A stretch of DNA of 64,000 bases from JAMXLO01 sp963850535 (GTDB taxonomy: Bacteria; Pseudomonadota; Alphaproteobacteria; Acetobacterales; Acetobacteraceae): assembly GCA_963850535.1 (NCBI GenBank), contig CAWKMC010000040.1, forward strand, positions 62,001 to 126,000, read 5' to 3'. Of this stretch, positions 25,755 to 34,699 are shown piece after piece. The notes under the pieces were generated by a model. The model was not told the DNA's origin. It was given only the letters and a program-made list of their open reading frames with translations, and ran no database searches. Every line of letters starts with the position of its first letter. The first letter of the stretch is position 1. Position numbers and translations under genes: made by a program.

Positions 25755-27986
25755 ATGACCACTTACATCGGCGCCGCCACATCCCGTATCGATGGCCATG
25801 CCAAGGTAACCGGCACAGCGAAATATGCGGCCGAGTTCAATGCGCCCCACCTCGCACATGCAAGCGTCGTCGGATCCACCATTGCCAAAGGCCGCATCGC
25901 GCGCATCGACGCGAGCCAAGCGCAGTCCGTCTCCGGCGTGCTCGCGGTGCTTACCCATCAGAACCGGCCGCCGATGGCAAGCGACGACAGCGCCTACAAG
26001 GACGATGTTGCGCCGGAAGGTGCGCCGTTCCGTCCACTTTACAACGACCGGATCCTGTTCAGCGACCAACCGATCGCTCTCGTTGTCGCCGAAGAGCCGG
26101 AGATCGCCAGGTACGCGGCGTCGCTGGTACGCGTGGACTACCACGTGGATCAGCACGTCACCGATGTGCATCGGCAGCGCCATCGCGCCTTCGCACTGGA
26201 GCCTATCGAGCGACTGGACGAGAACCCATTCGCCCCGCCCCGGCCGCGTGGCCGCCCGGAACAGGCGCTCGCTGCAGCCCACCTGCGGCATCGCGGCGAG
26301 TACCATGTTCCAATCGAGCACCACAACCCGATGGAACTGTATGCCTCGACGGTCATGTTCGAGAGCGAGGGCAGGCTGACGATCTACGACAAGACGCAAG
26401 GCGTGCAGAATGTGCAACGCTACGTGGCGAGCGTGTTCGAATTGGATCCTGAAAATGTTCGCGTCATGTCGCCGTTCGTGGGCGGCGCATTCGGTTCGGG
26501 GCTGCGGCCTCAGTATCAGGTTGTGCTCGCCGTATTGGCGGCGCTCGCGCTGAAGCGCTCGGTGCGGCTCGTACTGACGCGGCAGCAGATGTACGGATTG
26601 GGCTACCGGCCTGCGATGCTTCAGGAGATCGAATTGGGTGTGAACGCTCATGGAGCGCTGGAGGCGATCACCCACGAAGCAACCACGGTGACATCGCAAC
26701 ACGAGGACTACTACCGACAGGAAACCGGTTGGTCGGGCCTGCTGTACCGCTCGGACCATGCACGGTATGCACACAAGCTGGCACGGCTCGATCTTGCGAC
26801 GTCGTGCGACATGCGGGCACCCAGTGCCGCGACTGCGGTCTACGCGCTGGAATGTGCAATGGATGAACTGGCGGTCGCGTTGAAGTTGGACCCGGTGGAG
26901 CTTCGTCTGCGATGCTATTCTGAGCGCGATCAGCACAACGACCGGCCGTACAGCAGCAAGGGTCTGCGCGACTGCTACCGGCGTGGAGCCGAAGCGTTCG
27001 GGTGGAGCAAAAGAACCACTGAGCCGCGCTCGATGCGTGATGACACCGAGCTTGTGGGATGGGGCTTGGCCACGGGCGTGTGGGAAGCGATGCAGGTGCC
27101 CATTGCCGTGCGCATAGCGCTGACGGCGAACGGACACGCAGAGGTTGCCTGCGCAACCTCCGATATCGGCACAGGAACCTACACGATCATGGCGCAGGTC
27201 GCGGCCGATATGCTGGGGCTGCCGCTGGATAACATCACCATCCGAATTGGTGATTCCACGCTGCCGCAATCGCCGGTGGAAGGTGGATCATGGATTGCTG
27301 CCTCAGTGTCGAATGGGATTGCGACAACGGCGCAGGCAATCCGTGCAGAGCTGCTGCACCTTGCGCAGGCAATTCCCGGCTCACCTCTGCGGGATCTGCA
27401 AGCCGACGATGTCGTCCTGCTGGATGGCAGGCTCGTCAGCAAGCGCGATGCCGCACACGCAGTGTCGATCGCAGATGCGATGCGACATGGCAGCGTGGAC
27501 CGCATCGAGCAGGAGAAGACCGCCAGCTTCCACCATACCGGCGCACATTCCCATAACACGCATTCGGCTATCTTCGCTGAAGTAAAGGTGGACGAGCAGC
27601 TCGGCATTATCCGCGTCACCAGGGTGGTCAGTGCTGTTGCGGGCGGGCGCATCCTGAACACTAAGACTGCGCGCAGTCAGATCATGGGCGGGGTGGTGTG
27701 GGGAATCGGCATGGCGCTACATGAGGAGACCCTGCTCGACCATACGTTTGGCCGCATCATGAATGCCGATATCGCGGAATATCATGTGCCAGTGAACGCC
27801 GATGTGCACGACATTGAGGTCATCTTTGTGGACGAACCCGACGACGCAATCAATCCTCTCGGTATCAAGGGGCTCGGCGAAATCGGTATCGTGGGCGTGG
27901 CTGCTGCGATAGCAAATGCCGTGTATCATGCAACCGGCAAGCGAATCCGCGATCTTCCAATTACCCTCGACAAGTTGCAGCGCTGA
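25755..27986 (+). CDS. paoC: Molybdopterin-binding catalytic subunit (PaoC/YagR-like)
   Basis: The 743-residue large subunit belongs to the xanthine oxidase family. Domain start RIDGHAKVTGTAKYAAEF, the molybdopterin loop VGGAFGSGLRPQ, SDIGTGTYTIMAQV and the C-terminal GIKGLGEIGIVGVAAA are visible; the Glu in GLGE is the catalytic base in the family. It oxidises an aldehyde or N-heterocycle using water, with electrons passed to the two smaller subunits. No gene for the cofactor-inserting chaperone (PaoD/XdhC) follows in this window. The substrate is not predictable. Confidence 0.92.
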   Translation: MTTYIGAATSRIDGHAKVTGTAKYAAEFNAPHLAHASVVGSTIAKGRIARIDASQAQSVSGVLAVLTHQNRPPMASDDSAYKDDVAPEGAPFRPLYNDRILFSDQPIALVVAEEPEIARYAASLVRVDYHVDQHVTDVHRQRHRAFALEPIERLDENPFAPPRPRGRPEQALAAAHLRHRGEYHVPIEHHNPMELYASTVMFESEGRLTIYDKTQGVQNVQRYVASVFELDPENVRVMSPFVGGAFGSGLRPQYQVVLAVLAALALKRSVRLVLTRQQMYGLGYRPAMLQEIELGVNAHGALEAITHEATTVTSQHEDYYRQETGWSGLLYRSDHARYAHKLARLDLATSCDMRAPSAATAVYALECAMDELAVALKLDPVELRLRCYSERDQHNDRPYSSKGLRDCYRRGAEAFGWSKRTTEPRSMRDDTELVGWGLATGVWEAMQVPIAVRIALTANGHAEVACATSDIGTGTYTIMAQVAADMLGLPLDNITIRIGDSTLPQSPVEGGSWIAASVSNGIATTAQAIRAELLHLAQAIPGSPLRDLQADDVVLLDGRLVSKRDAAHAVSIADAMRHGSVDRIEQEKTASFHHTGAHSHNTHSAIFAEVKVDEQLGIIRVTRVVSAVAGGRILNTKTARSQIMGGVVWGIGMALHEETLLDHTFGRIMNADIAEYHVPVNADVHDIEVIFVDEPDDAINPLGIKGLGEIGIVGVAAAIANAVYHATGKRIRDLPITLDKLQR

Positions 27987-27998
27987 ACGTCACGAGCG

Positions 27999-28190
27999 CT
28001 ACTGCGCAGGACGACCTGGCATTCGGATACGCGCGACCAACCGGCGCCCTTCCCACACCTCCGCCGCAGGGTATGTGTCGAGCATGCGTTCGGCGTGCAG
28101 ACAGGCTTCCTGATCGGTGGCGCATTCAACGTTTTGCGCTTCCTTGATGTGATCGTCAGAACCGATCATGTAGATCCGATAAAGCGCCAT
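27999..28190 (-). CDS. Small hypothetical protein (63 residues)
   Basis: From ATG 28190, behind a GGGAGAG ribosome-binding site, the frame encodes MALYRIYMIGSDDHIKEA, ECATDQEACLHAERML and AAEVWEGRRLVARI. The pattern of two beta segments, a helix and a final strand is shared by many short alphaproteobacterial proteins of unknown function. It is convergent with paoC, twelve bases away. Function unknown. Confidence 0.75.
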   Translation of the reverse strand: MALYRIYMIGSDDHIKEAQNVECATDQEACLHAERMLDTYPAAEVWEGRRLVARIRMPGRPAQ

Positions 28191-28294
28191 CCGCTCTCCC
28201 CTGGCGGTACTGGATAAAGCAGGGGAAGCGTAACGAGTCACTTACGCCTTTGGACTATGGCAGGCCGGGATGGACGACGGTGCGAGGCCCCGGG

Positions 28295-29604
28295 CTATTG
28301 CGCCGGCACGCGCGTCTCGGCCAGCTCCGCCTCCACCGCCGTCTGCGCTACTTCCAGCGTGTGCCGCACATCGGCCGCATCATGCGCGAGCGAGACGTAG
28401 AACTTGCTCTCGCCCTTCAGGATGCCGCCCTCGCGGAAACGACGATTGAAGCGGCGCTGCATCTCGGCGTCTGCGCGCAGCCAGCCGCGGTAATCGGAGA
28501 TATCGCCGGCGGCATAGACGATGTCGAACAGCGGCGGCACGCCGATCACCTGCGCCGGCAGGCCGGCCTTCTCCAGCATGGCGGAGATGCCCGCCATCAG
28601 TTCGCGGCCGGTCGCGAAGACGCTTCTCGTAGGCGCCGGGGCGGCGCAGGATCTCCAGCGTCGCCAGTCCCGCGACGGCGGCCACCGGATTGCCGGACAG
28701 CGTGCCGATCTGCGTCAGGAACCGATCGTCGCCGACCTTGCCGCGATCGAACAGCGACATGATGTCCTCGCGCCCGGCGATCGCCGCGAGCGGGAAGCCG
28801 CCGCCGATGATCTTGCCCAGCGTGCACAGATCGGGCGTCACGCCGTAGAACTCCTGCGCGCCGCCATAGGCGAAGCGGAACCCGGTCACCACCTCGTCGA
28901 AGATCAGCGGAATGCCATGCTCTGTGCGTCGCGTCGCGCAGCGCCTGCAGGAAGCCGGGCTTCGGCGGCAGCAGGCGCTGGAACGGCTCGACGATGACGC
29001 CGCCCAGTTCGTCGTGGTGCTCGTGGATCAGGCTGGCCGCCATCGCCGGATCGTTGAACGGCGCGATGATCATCTCGTCGCGCACGCTGCGCGGGATGCC
29101 AGGCGAGTCCGGCACCGCCTGCGGGAAGTTGCCGGGGCGCTTCGGCGCCAGGCTCATCAGGCTGTAGTCGCTCATGCCGTGATAGCCGCCCTCGAACTTG
29201 AGGATCTTGTCGCGGCCACGGAACGCGCGGGCGACGCGCATGGCGTAGGCGTCGGCCTCGGTGCCGCTGACTGACGAAGCGCACCTTCTCCGCGCAGGCG
29301 ACCGCATCGACGATGGCCGCGGCCAGCCTGATGCCGTGCTCGTTGTTGGCGAAGAACGTCGTGCCGCGCGGGATCTGCGCCTGCACCGCCGCCATCACGT
29401 CGGGGTGGCAGTGGCCGACGAACATCGGGCCGGAGCCCAGCAGGAAGTCGACATATTCGTTGCCGCTGACGTCCCAGACGCGGCCGCCGCGGCCTTCGCG
29501 GATGACGATGTCGCCGGCCAGGTTGCCGAAGCTGCCGGCGGGCAGCACGCGCTGCGCCAGATCGATCAGCGTCCGTTCTTCGTCGCTGCGGGTCCGTCGC
29601 TCAT
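28295..29604 (-). pseudogene. Class III aminotransferase (glutamate-1-semialdehyde aminomutase-like), multiple frameshifts
   Basis: Four successive frames together encode one complete PLP enzyme of about 430 residues. They run LIDLAQRVLPAGSFGNLAGD to KVRFVS; SGTEADAYAMRVARAF to LQALRDATHR; FDEVVTGFRFAYGG with the PLP lysine in LCTLGKIIGGGFPLAA and on to RRPGAYEK; and MAGISAMLEKAGLPAQVIG to the stop. Each break is explained by one extra base, at about 29269, 28920 and 28622. Two extra bases near 29590 are needed to join the ATG at 29604 to the body. Between breaks there are no stops and the match to the family is strong. The gene follows the MFS gene by six bases, and both carry the same kind of damage. 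Confidence 0.8.
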
Positions 29605-29610
29605 CGTCGT

Positions 29611-30844
29611 CTACTCCGCCTGAGCCAATGCCATGCCGTGCGCCCGCCGGCGCGACCGCCAGTCGCCGACCAGGACCGTCAGCACGGTCAGCCAGCATGA
29701 AGCAGACCGAGCTGTAGAAGATCCAGCGCGGCTCGCCATTGTCCATGAACCAGCCGCCGAGCATAGGGCCAATCGTGCCGCCGATGTTGAAGCCGGTGGT
29801 GACGATGCCGAACACACGGCCGGTCATGCCCGGCGGGGCGGCGGCGCGCACCAGCATGTCGCGCGACGGCATGATCATGCCGGCGAGGAAGCCGGCCGCC
29901 GCCATCGCCGGCAGCAGCAGCACCACGCCGAGATCGAAGGTGCCGATCGTGAAGGTGATCGCCGCGGCGGCGCCGAACCCGGCGGCGGCGACCTCGGCGT
30001 GGCGGCGGGTCGCATCGGCGACGAAGCCGCCGGCCAGCACGCCGATCGCGGTCGCCATCAGGTAGGCCGACAGCGCGGCGTTCGCAGCGGAGAGCTGCAC
30101 GCCGTACAGCGCGACCAGCGCCACCACCGAGAATGTGGTGATCGCGCCGGAGGACAGGCTGAGCAGCGCGAACAGGCCGGTCAGGCTGATCACCGCCGGC
30201 GACAGCAGGACGCGGGCAGGCGCGCTCCGTCGCGCCGCTGTCGCCGGACGAGGCGCCGCGCCGACTGGTCGAGCGCCGCGCGCCAGCAGCAGCGGCACGG
30301 CGACGATCCGGGCCGAGCAGCGCCGGCGACAGATCAGCGCGCCGCGGAAGCCCGCGGTGCTCGCCACGCAGCACCATCACGGTCGGTGCGATCGCGCCGC
30401 CGAGGAAGCCGGAGAAGGTGTGGATCGAGAACGCGCGCCCGACGCGCGCCGGGTCGATCACCGAACCCAGGATCGAATAGTCGGACGGGTGATAGACCGA
30501 ATTGGCGATGCCGAGCGAGCACCGCGGCGCAGAGCAGCCAGGGATAGACCGGGAACACGCCGACCGAGCCGTAGGCGATGCCCGAGAGGCAAAGGCCGAG
30601 GATCAGCATGCGGCGCGGGCCGAAGCGGTCCACCGCATAGCCCATCGGCGCCTGCACCAAGGCCGAGGTGACGTTGGAGATGGTGATCGACCAGGCCGAG
30701 TTCGACGAAGCCGACGCCCATGCGCTCGCGCAGCAGGTAGAACAGCGGCGGCAGGACCAGGTAATGGAAATGGCTGACGAGGTGCGCGGCGGAAATCAGC
30801 CAGAGTGCGCGCGTCTCGCTTGATCTTGTCGTCTCGGACGTCAT
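29611..30844 (-). pseudogene. MFS transporter, multiple frameshifts
   Basis: The start ATG 30844 gives ALWLISAAHLVSHFHYLVLP, typical of a major facilitator first helix. The frame then breaks at about 30690, 30513, 30367 and 29689, each consistent with one extra base. Joined, the pieces read ITISNVTSALVQAPMGYAVD, FGPRRMLILGLCLSGIAYGS, IANSVYHPSDYSILGSV, RAFSIHTFSGFLGGAIAPTV, SLTGLFALLSLSSGAI, TTGFNIGGTIGPMLGGWF and end LAQAE. The stretch 30240-30340 holds more breaks that I could not resolve. About 12 helices are implied. It lies upstream of and next to the aminotransferase, so the two probably formed an operon for uptake and conversion of an amino compound. Confidence 0.8.
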
Positions 30845-31331
30845 TGAGGAGTCATAGCTGATCGCGGCGGGGTTGGCGAATATACCACTAGGCAGCCAGG
30901 TCCGGCCTGTAGCGAGTTCAGTCAGTGGCCCTTTACCACGGGCGCGTGGCCGTTTCAGGCGGTAAGCGAACATCCATGAATGCGGCTCTCATTGAGGATG
31001 AGGACTAATCGTTTGTCATAGCCCGCTTCTGTTTCTTATTGAGCGCCGCCGGCCGGTCTCGACCTGTCGGCAACACGATGACAGAGGCAGCATGAGAGAT
31101 ACGTATCAAGGCGCGTCGTTCTGCGGCGTAGTCGAAATCGAGTTCGTCGGATGATGGGCTGCCAAAGCTAAAGGACTTCCTCACAAGGTTCGGCAGCGAC
31201 GGGCGAAGTCGTCCCTGAATAGCTCCGAGCAACCCGAACCGCACACTCCCACCCACAACACCCCACCAGAACATCCCGCCACACAGCGCATGCATGCGCT
31301 GTGTGGCCTTCACCATGCAAAGGATCAGCCG
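30845..31331. other. Intergenic region between MFS and RTX genes
   Basis: About 490 bases with no convincing gene. A minus frame from 31316 to 31005 (103 residues, starting MVKATQRMHALCGG) is open but has no recognisable family and overlaps the palindrome at 31279-31306. The base composition is less GC-rich than the broken genes to the left. Confidence 0.4.
31279..31306. repeat. Perfect 28-base palindrome upstream of the RTX gene
   Basis: The half-site CCACACAGCGCATG is followed immediately by its exact reverse complement, with no loop. It ends 25 bases before the ATG at 31332. A dimeric regulator site is the natural reading for a loopless palindrome in this place; a cruciform or mobile-element scar is also possible. 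Confidence 0.75.
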
Positions 31332-32509
31332 ATGAGCACTTTCACAGGTACCAACGCGGATGACATGATCACGCCGGAGGAGGTATCGCCCACTGTCACA
31401 ACCAACAGGGAAGTGGCGGCGACCGGCAGGTCGATACCGTGTCCGTGCAGGGCACCGCTGACGCGGATACTGTGGCCGTTTCGCGCCATGGCAACGACGT
31501 CGTAGTTAGCGGCCTCGCCACACCAACCACGATCGATCATGCCGACAAGGCCGACCGGCTTGTTATTAACACGGCGGGAGGCAACGACACGATTGACGCC
31601 AGCAATCTCGGCAAGAGCCATATCGGCTTGCAGATCATTGGTGGACCCGGTAACGACCTCATCACCGGCAGCGACGGTGACGACAGCTTTGTCTGGAACC
31701 CAGGCGACGGCAGCGACACCATCAATGGCCGGGGTGGGTCCGATACGCTGGTGTTCAATGGCGCGAATGTCGCCGAGAACGTCAACATCACGGCAAATGG
31801 CTCCGGCGTTCTCTTCACGCGCAATGTCGCCAGCATCACCATGGATCTCAAGGGCATCGAAAAAATCGAGTTCGCAGCCCTCGGCGGCGCCGACAACATC
31901 AACGTCGGGAACCTGACCGGCACGGACGTCCAACAGGTCGCGATCGATCTCGGTGCCGCCGGCGGTGTCGGTGACGATGCGGCAGATACCGTGACGGTCA
32001 ACGGCACCGGCGGCAATGACCATATCAAGCTGGTCGGTGGTGGCGACCAGGTGACGGTGAACGGACTGCAGGCGCAGGTCATGATCGACCATGTTGAGAC
32101 ACTGGATAAGCTCGTCGTCCAGGGCGGTGCTGGAGATGACATCATTGACGCATCCGGCACACCGGCAGGCGGAATGCAGTTCATTATGAATGGCGGCGAC
32201 GGCAACGACGTTCTGCACGGCGGTCAGGGCGATGACTTGCTCACCGGTGGCGCTGGCGCCGACCGCTTCGAGTTCTCCGGGTTCAATGGCACCGACACGA
32301 TCGCCGACTTCCAGCAAGGCCTCGACAAGATCAATATCCTTGGATACGGCGGCCCGCTCAATAAGTTTGGTGATCTCGCTGGCCACATCAGTCAGGTCGG
32401 CGCTAATACGCACATCGATCTGGGCGGTGCGGTTGCCGGGGCTGGGAGCATCAATCTGCAGGATACCCAGATGGCGTCGCTCAGCTCATCCGACTTTGCG
32501 TTCAAGTAG
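31332..32509 (+). CDS. RTX / haemolysin-type calcium-binding protein, frameshift near the N-terminus
   Basis: The ATG at 31332 starts MSTFTGTNADDMITPEEVSP, a beginning often seen in Acetobacteraceae RTX proteins. At about 31403-31412 one base seems to be missing; the adjacent frame continues GSGGDRQVDTVSVQGTADAD and stays open to 32509. RTX nonapeptides are visible as GGPGNDLITGSDGDDSF and NGGDGNDVLHGGQGDDLLTG, ending in GGAGADRFEFSGFNG and a C-terminal segment that could act as a type I secretion signal. Calcium-dependent folding after export by a TolC/ABC system is known for the family; no exporter genes are in the window. Without the upstream piece the frame can only start at GTG 31439. 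No enzymatic domain is seen. Confidence 0.8.
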
Positions 32510-32539
32510 CGGGCAGCTAATTGCCCTGAGCAGGAAACA

Positions 32540-32573
32540 CGGCGGCGGCGCGCCCACAGAGGCGCCGCCGCCG
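32540..32573 (+). terminator. GC-rich hairpin after the RTX gene
   Basis: A perfect 12-base stem (CGGCGGCGGCGC at 32540-32551 and its complement at 32562-32573) with a ten-base loop lies 31 bases after the RTX stop. There is no T-run, so it may act as a factor-dependent terminator or stabilise the mRNA 3' end. Confidence 0.5.
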
Positions 32574-32611
32574 CGGTTAGCTATGCTACGCCCCCATTGC
32601 GAATAATCTGG

Positions 32612-32725
32612 CCGAATCCCGGCCCGATATTCGGGCGTATCATTGGGCGCGGCAGGGTTGGCATCGCCGAACCCTTTCGCGTTCAGCAAACAAAGATTTA
32701 CGGCCTGCGACTTGAAGAACCATGC
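32612..32725 (-). pseudogene. Remnant of an OmpA-like C-terminus, copy of the gene at 33403-33942
   Basis: A minus-strand frame contains FFKSQAVNLCLLNAKGFGDA followed by NPAAPNDTPEYRAGI. The intact lipoprotein 700 bases away has FFQSQGVNPNLLSAKGFGEA then NPVAPNDTPEGRAKN. The DNA is also clearly alike over about 100 bases. Beyond these limits similarity stops, and the final RR of the OmpA motif is lost. This is a decayed partial duplication. Confidence 0.7.
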
Positions 32726-32948
32726 CAGTGACCCGGGGCACATGCGCATCCGCCGCCTTTCAGTGGCATCCTCCCAGCCAGTGTTTGCTAATTTGGTTGA
32801 TCGCGTCCGGCGGGGGAATAGAATGTCAGCCAAGCAACGCCTGCTCGACGGCCCAGATTGATCGAGGTCCGACATGCGAGATTCTGGCTGGGCCTTATGT
32901 TGCGATATCGGATAGTACCGCTGAGCAGACCAGGATGAGGACCCGACA

Positions 32949-33362
32949 ATGAAGTACTTCCTTCCTGCATGTTGTCTTGCCTTCGCAACCGCGGGTGTAG
33001 TGGCGTTGGCGCAGGGAGATCTTACTAAGAAAGCAGAATACTACGTAGGGTTAGCGTCCAACACGCCGCAGTGTCCCGCCATCCGCTATTTATTCCGCAA
33101 CATCTCTGCGGAGCCGGTCGGATACGTGTGGTTCACGGATGCCAGCGGAATGAGCAAGGCGACCGGGACGATGGACCTTGCATCCGGGCAGTTTCACCTG
33201 ACGCTGACATCGTTGGACGGCCATGGGCCCACCGGTGAAGTGAGTGGCCGAAAGGATCCGGCCACGGGTGTTGTCGTCGCTGAACTGGACGGACCTGGGT
33301 GCTCAAAGCTCAAATTGGGGCCAACCAACCCATACTTCCGGCGAGCGGACGGTAGTGATTAG
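32949..33362 (+). CDS. Small secreted hypothetical protein
   Basis: The 137-residue product starts MKYFLPACCLAFATAGVVALA with likely cleavage before QGDLTKK. The mature part has cysteines in TPQCPAIRY and GPGCSKLKLG that may pair, and a beta-rich pattern. The ATG follows a GAGGA-like ribosome-binding site. I do not recognise the family. It is convergent with the OmpA-like gene. Confidence 0.65.
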   Translation: MKYFLPACCLAFATAGVVALAQGDLTKKAEYYVGLASNTPQCPAIRYLFRNISAEPVGYVWFTDASGMSKATGTMDLASGQFHLTLTSLDGHGPTGEVSGRKDPATGVVVAELDGPGCSKLKLGPTNPYFRRADGSD

Positions 33363-33402
33363 GCAAGTTCTACTAGCCGCGGCGCCGATTGGTGGGTGGA
33401 TA

Positions 33403-33942
33403 TTACGTGCCGTCGCCGCTGAGAACGATCTCGATGCGTCGATTCTTGGCTCGACCTTCCGGTGTATCGTTAGGCGCAACCGGGTTGGCCTCGCCGAACC
33501 CTTTCGCGCTCAGCAGATTGGGGTTCACGCCCTGCGACTGGAAGAAGGCTACCGCCTCTGAGGCACGCTTCAGCGACAGGTCGGTATTGTTGCTGATCCC
33601 CATGCGCTGCAGCTGAGGACCGACGGGCGTGTTGTCGGTATAGCCGATCACGGAGATGGTGGTGTGTTGGAAGTTGCGGAATATGGGCACCATCTTGCTG
33701 AGCACTGGTGCACCAGGACGCAGTTCATAACCACCGGAAGGATAAAGATAGTCGGCGCTGGACGTCAGCGTGATGGTGCCGCTCTGCTTGAACAGGCCAC
33801 TGACACCGCTGCTCGTCTCTTGTGAATTGATAACTACCGGCTCACCAGCGAGCGCTGACTTCAGTTGCTGATCCAGTGTTTGCAGGTGGTTCGCGCACCC
33901 CGCCATGAATAAAAGCGCAAAACCAAGCAGCCATTTCGACAT
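33403..33942 (-). CDS. OmpA-family outer-membrane lipoprotein
   Basis: The 179-residue protein has a lipoprotein signal: MSKWLLGFALLFMAGC with the lipobox LFMAGC. A C-terminal OmpA-like peptidoglycan-binding domain follows (ISVIGYTDNTPVGP, SLKRASEAVAFFQSQGVNP, AKGFGEANPVAPNDT, GRAKNRRIEIVL). The NRRIE end is the diaminopimelate-binding region of the family. Start 33942 is chosen over 33957 because the lipoprotein signal begins there. It should tether the outer membrane to peptidoglycan. A broken copy of its C-terminus lies at 32612-32725. Confidence 0.9.
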   Translation of the reverse strand: MSKWLLGFALLFMAGCANHLQTLDQQLKSALAGEPVVINSQETSSGVSGLFKQSGTITLTSSADYLYPSGGYELRPGAPVLSKMVPIFRNFQHTTISVIGYTDNTPVGPQLQRMGISNNTDLSLKRASEAVAFFQSQGVNPNLLSAKGFGEANPVAPNDTPEGRAKNRRIEIVLSGDGT

Positions 33943-34019
33943 GGTGTTTCTCCCCATTTTGTTTGGCGCTACTCGAGCGGGAAGTCACTGTCAATGACTA
34001 ACCCTAACCGCACAGAACA

Positions 34020-34628
34020 TCACTTTCCACGCGCCAGCTTCCGCTCGACAAAATCCAGCCGATCCTGACCCCAAAATATCTCGTCGCCGATGACATAGCT
34101 CGGTGCACCGAACACGCCGAGCGCGAGGGCCGCCTGCGTGTCAGCGTTGCGGCGTTCCGTCCAGCGCGGTTCCTCACCAAGCTGCATCACCGCATCGGCA
34201 TCCAGTCCTACCTCAGCAATCAGCTTCGCGAGTGTGGCCGGGTCGCCAGGGTTCAGCTCGTCCTGCCACACCGCCTTCAGCACGCGATGCGCCAGCCGGA
34301 TCGCAGGTTCGTCGCCTTGGGTTTCGCGCAACGCGACGACGCAAGGCGCGGAGAGCGCCTCGCTGGACGGGAAGAACTTGGGCTCGACATTGATCGGCAC
34401 CCCGAGAAAGTCGCGCCACCGACGTAGCTCCATCAGCCGATAGGCCTGACGTTGCGGCGCACGCTTCGGTAGCGGAAGGCCGCCGGACCCGGCGAAGACG
34501 GTGCCGAAATCCACCGGCCAGATGCGCAAGGTGGCGCCATGCTTCGCCGCCAGCGCCTCGATGCGCGCAGCGCCCAGATGCGTCCATGGCGAGTTCAGCG
34601 AGGCGTAGTAGTCGATGTGCTGGGCCAA
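34020..34628 (-). CDS. DsbA-like 2-hydroxychromene-2-carboxylate isomerase family protein
   Basis: The product has the kappa-class GST/HCCA isomerase fold: it starts with IDYYASLNSPWTHLG, whose Ser-Pro-Trp carries the catalytic serine in the family, and ends with GVFGAPSYVIGDEIFWGQDRLDFV. These enzymes are glutathione-dependent and act in naphthalene-type degradation, though many homologues have other unknown roles. TTG 34628 is preferred over TTG 34655 because GGGAGGAGA lies directly upstream. It is divergent from the metallo-hydrolase gene. Confidence 0.85.
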   Translation of the reverse strand: MAQHIDYYASLNSPWTHLGAARIEALAAKHGATLRIWPVDFGTVFAGSGGLPLPKRAPQRQAYRLMELRRWRDFLGVPINVEPKFFPSSEALSAPCVVALRETQGDEPAIRLAHRVLKAVWQDELNPGDPATLAKLIAEVGLDADAVMQLGEEPRWTERRNADTQAALALGVFGAPSYVIGDEIFWGQDRLDFVERKLARGK

Positions 34629-34699
34629 TTCGGTCTCCTCCCACGTCAGCGTCAATCGTGATACGGCGGCAAGTGCGGCACAATACGGGAGGCACCCGC

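Noticed and set aside
25641..27269. Open frame of 542 codons on the minus strand
   Set aside because: It is antisense to the FAD and molybdopterin subunits and shows no protein family; a GC-driven shadow.
28295..30844. Programmed frameshifting in the aminotransferase and MFS genes
   Set aside because: There are at least seven sites in two genes and no slippery heptamers or common stop context; error or decay is far more likely.
31279..31306. Palindrome as an insertion-sequence end or attachment site
   Set aside because: No transposase, integrase, target-site duplication or second copy was seen in the window.
31005..31316. Minus-strand frame of 103 codons between the MFS and RTX genes
   Set aside because: No family or export signal recognised, and its first codons come from the palindrome; kept only as a note on the intergenic region.
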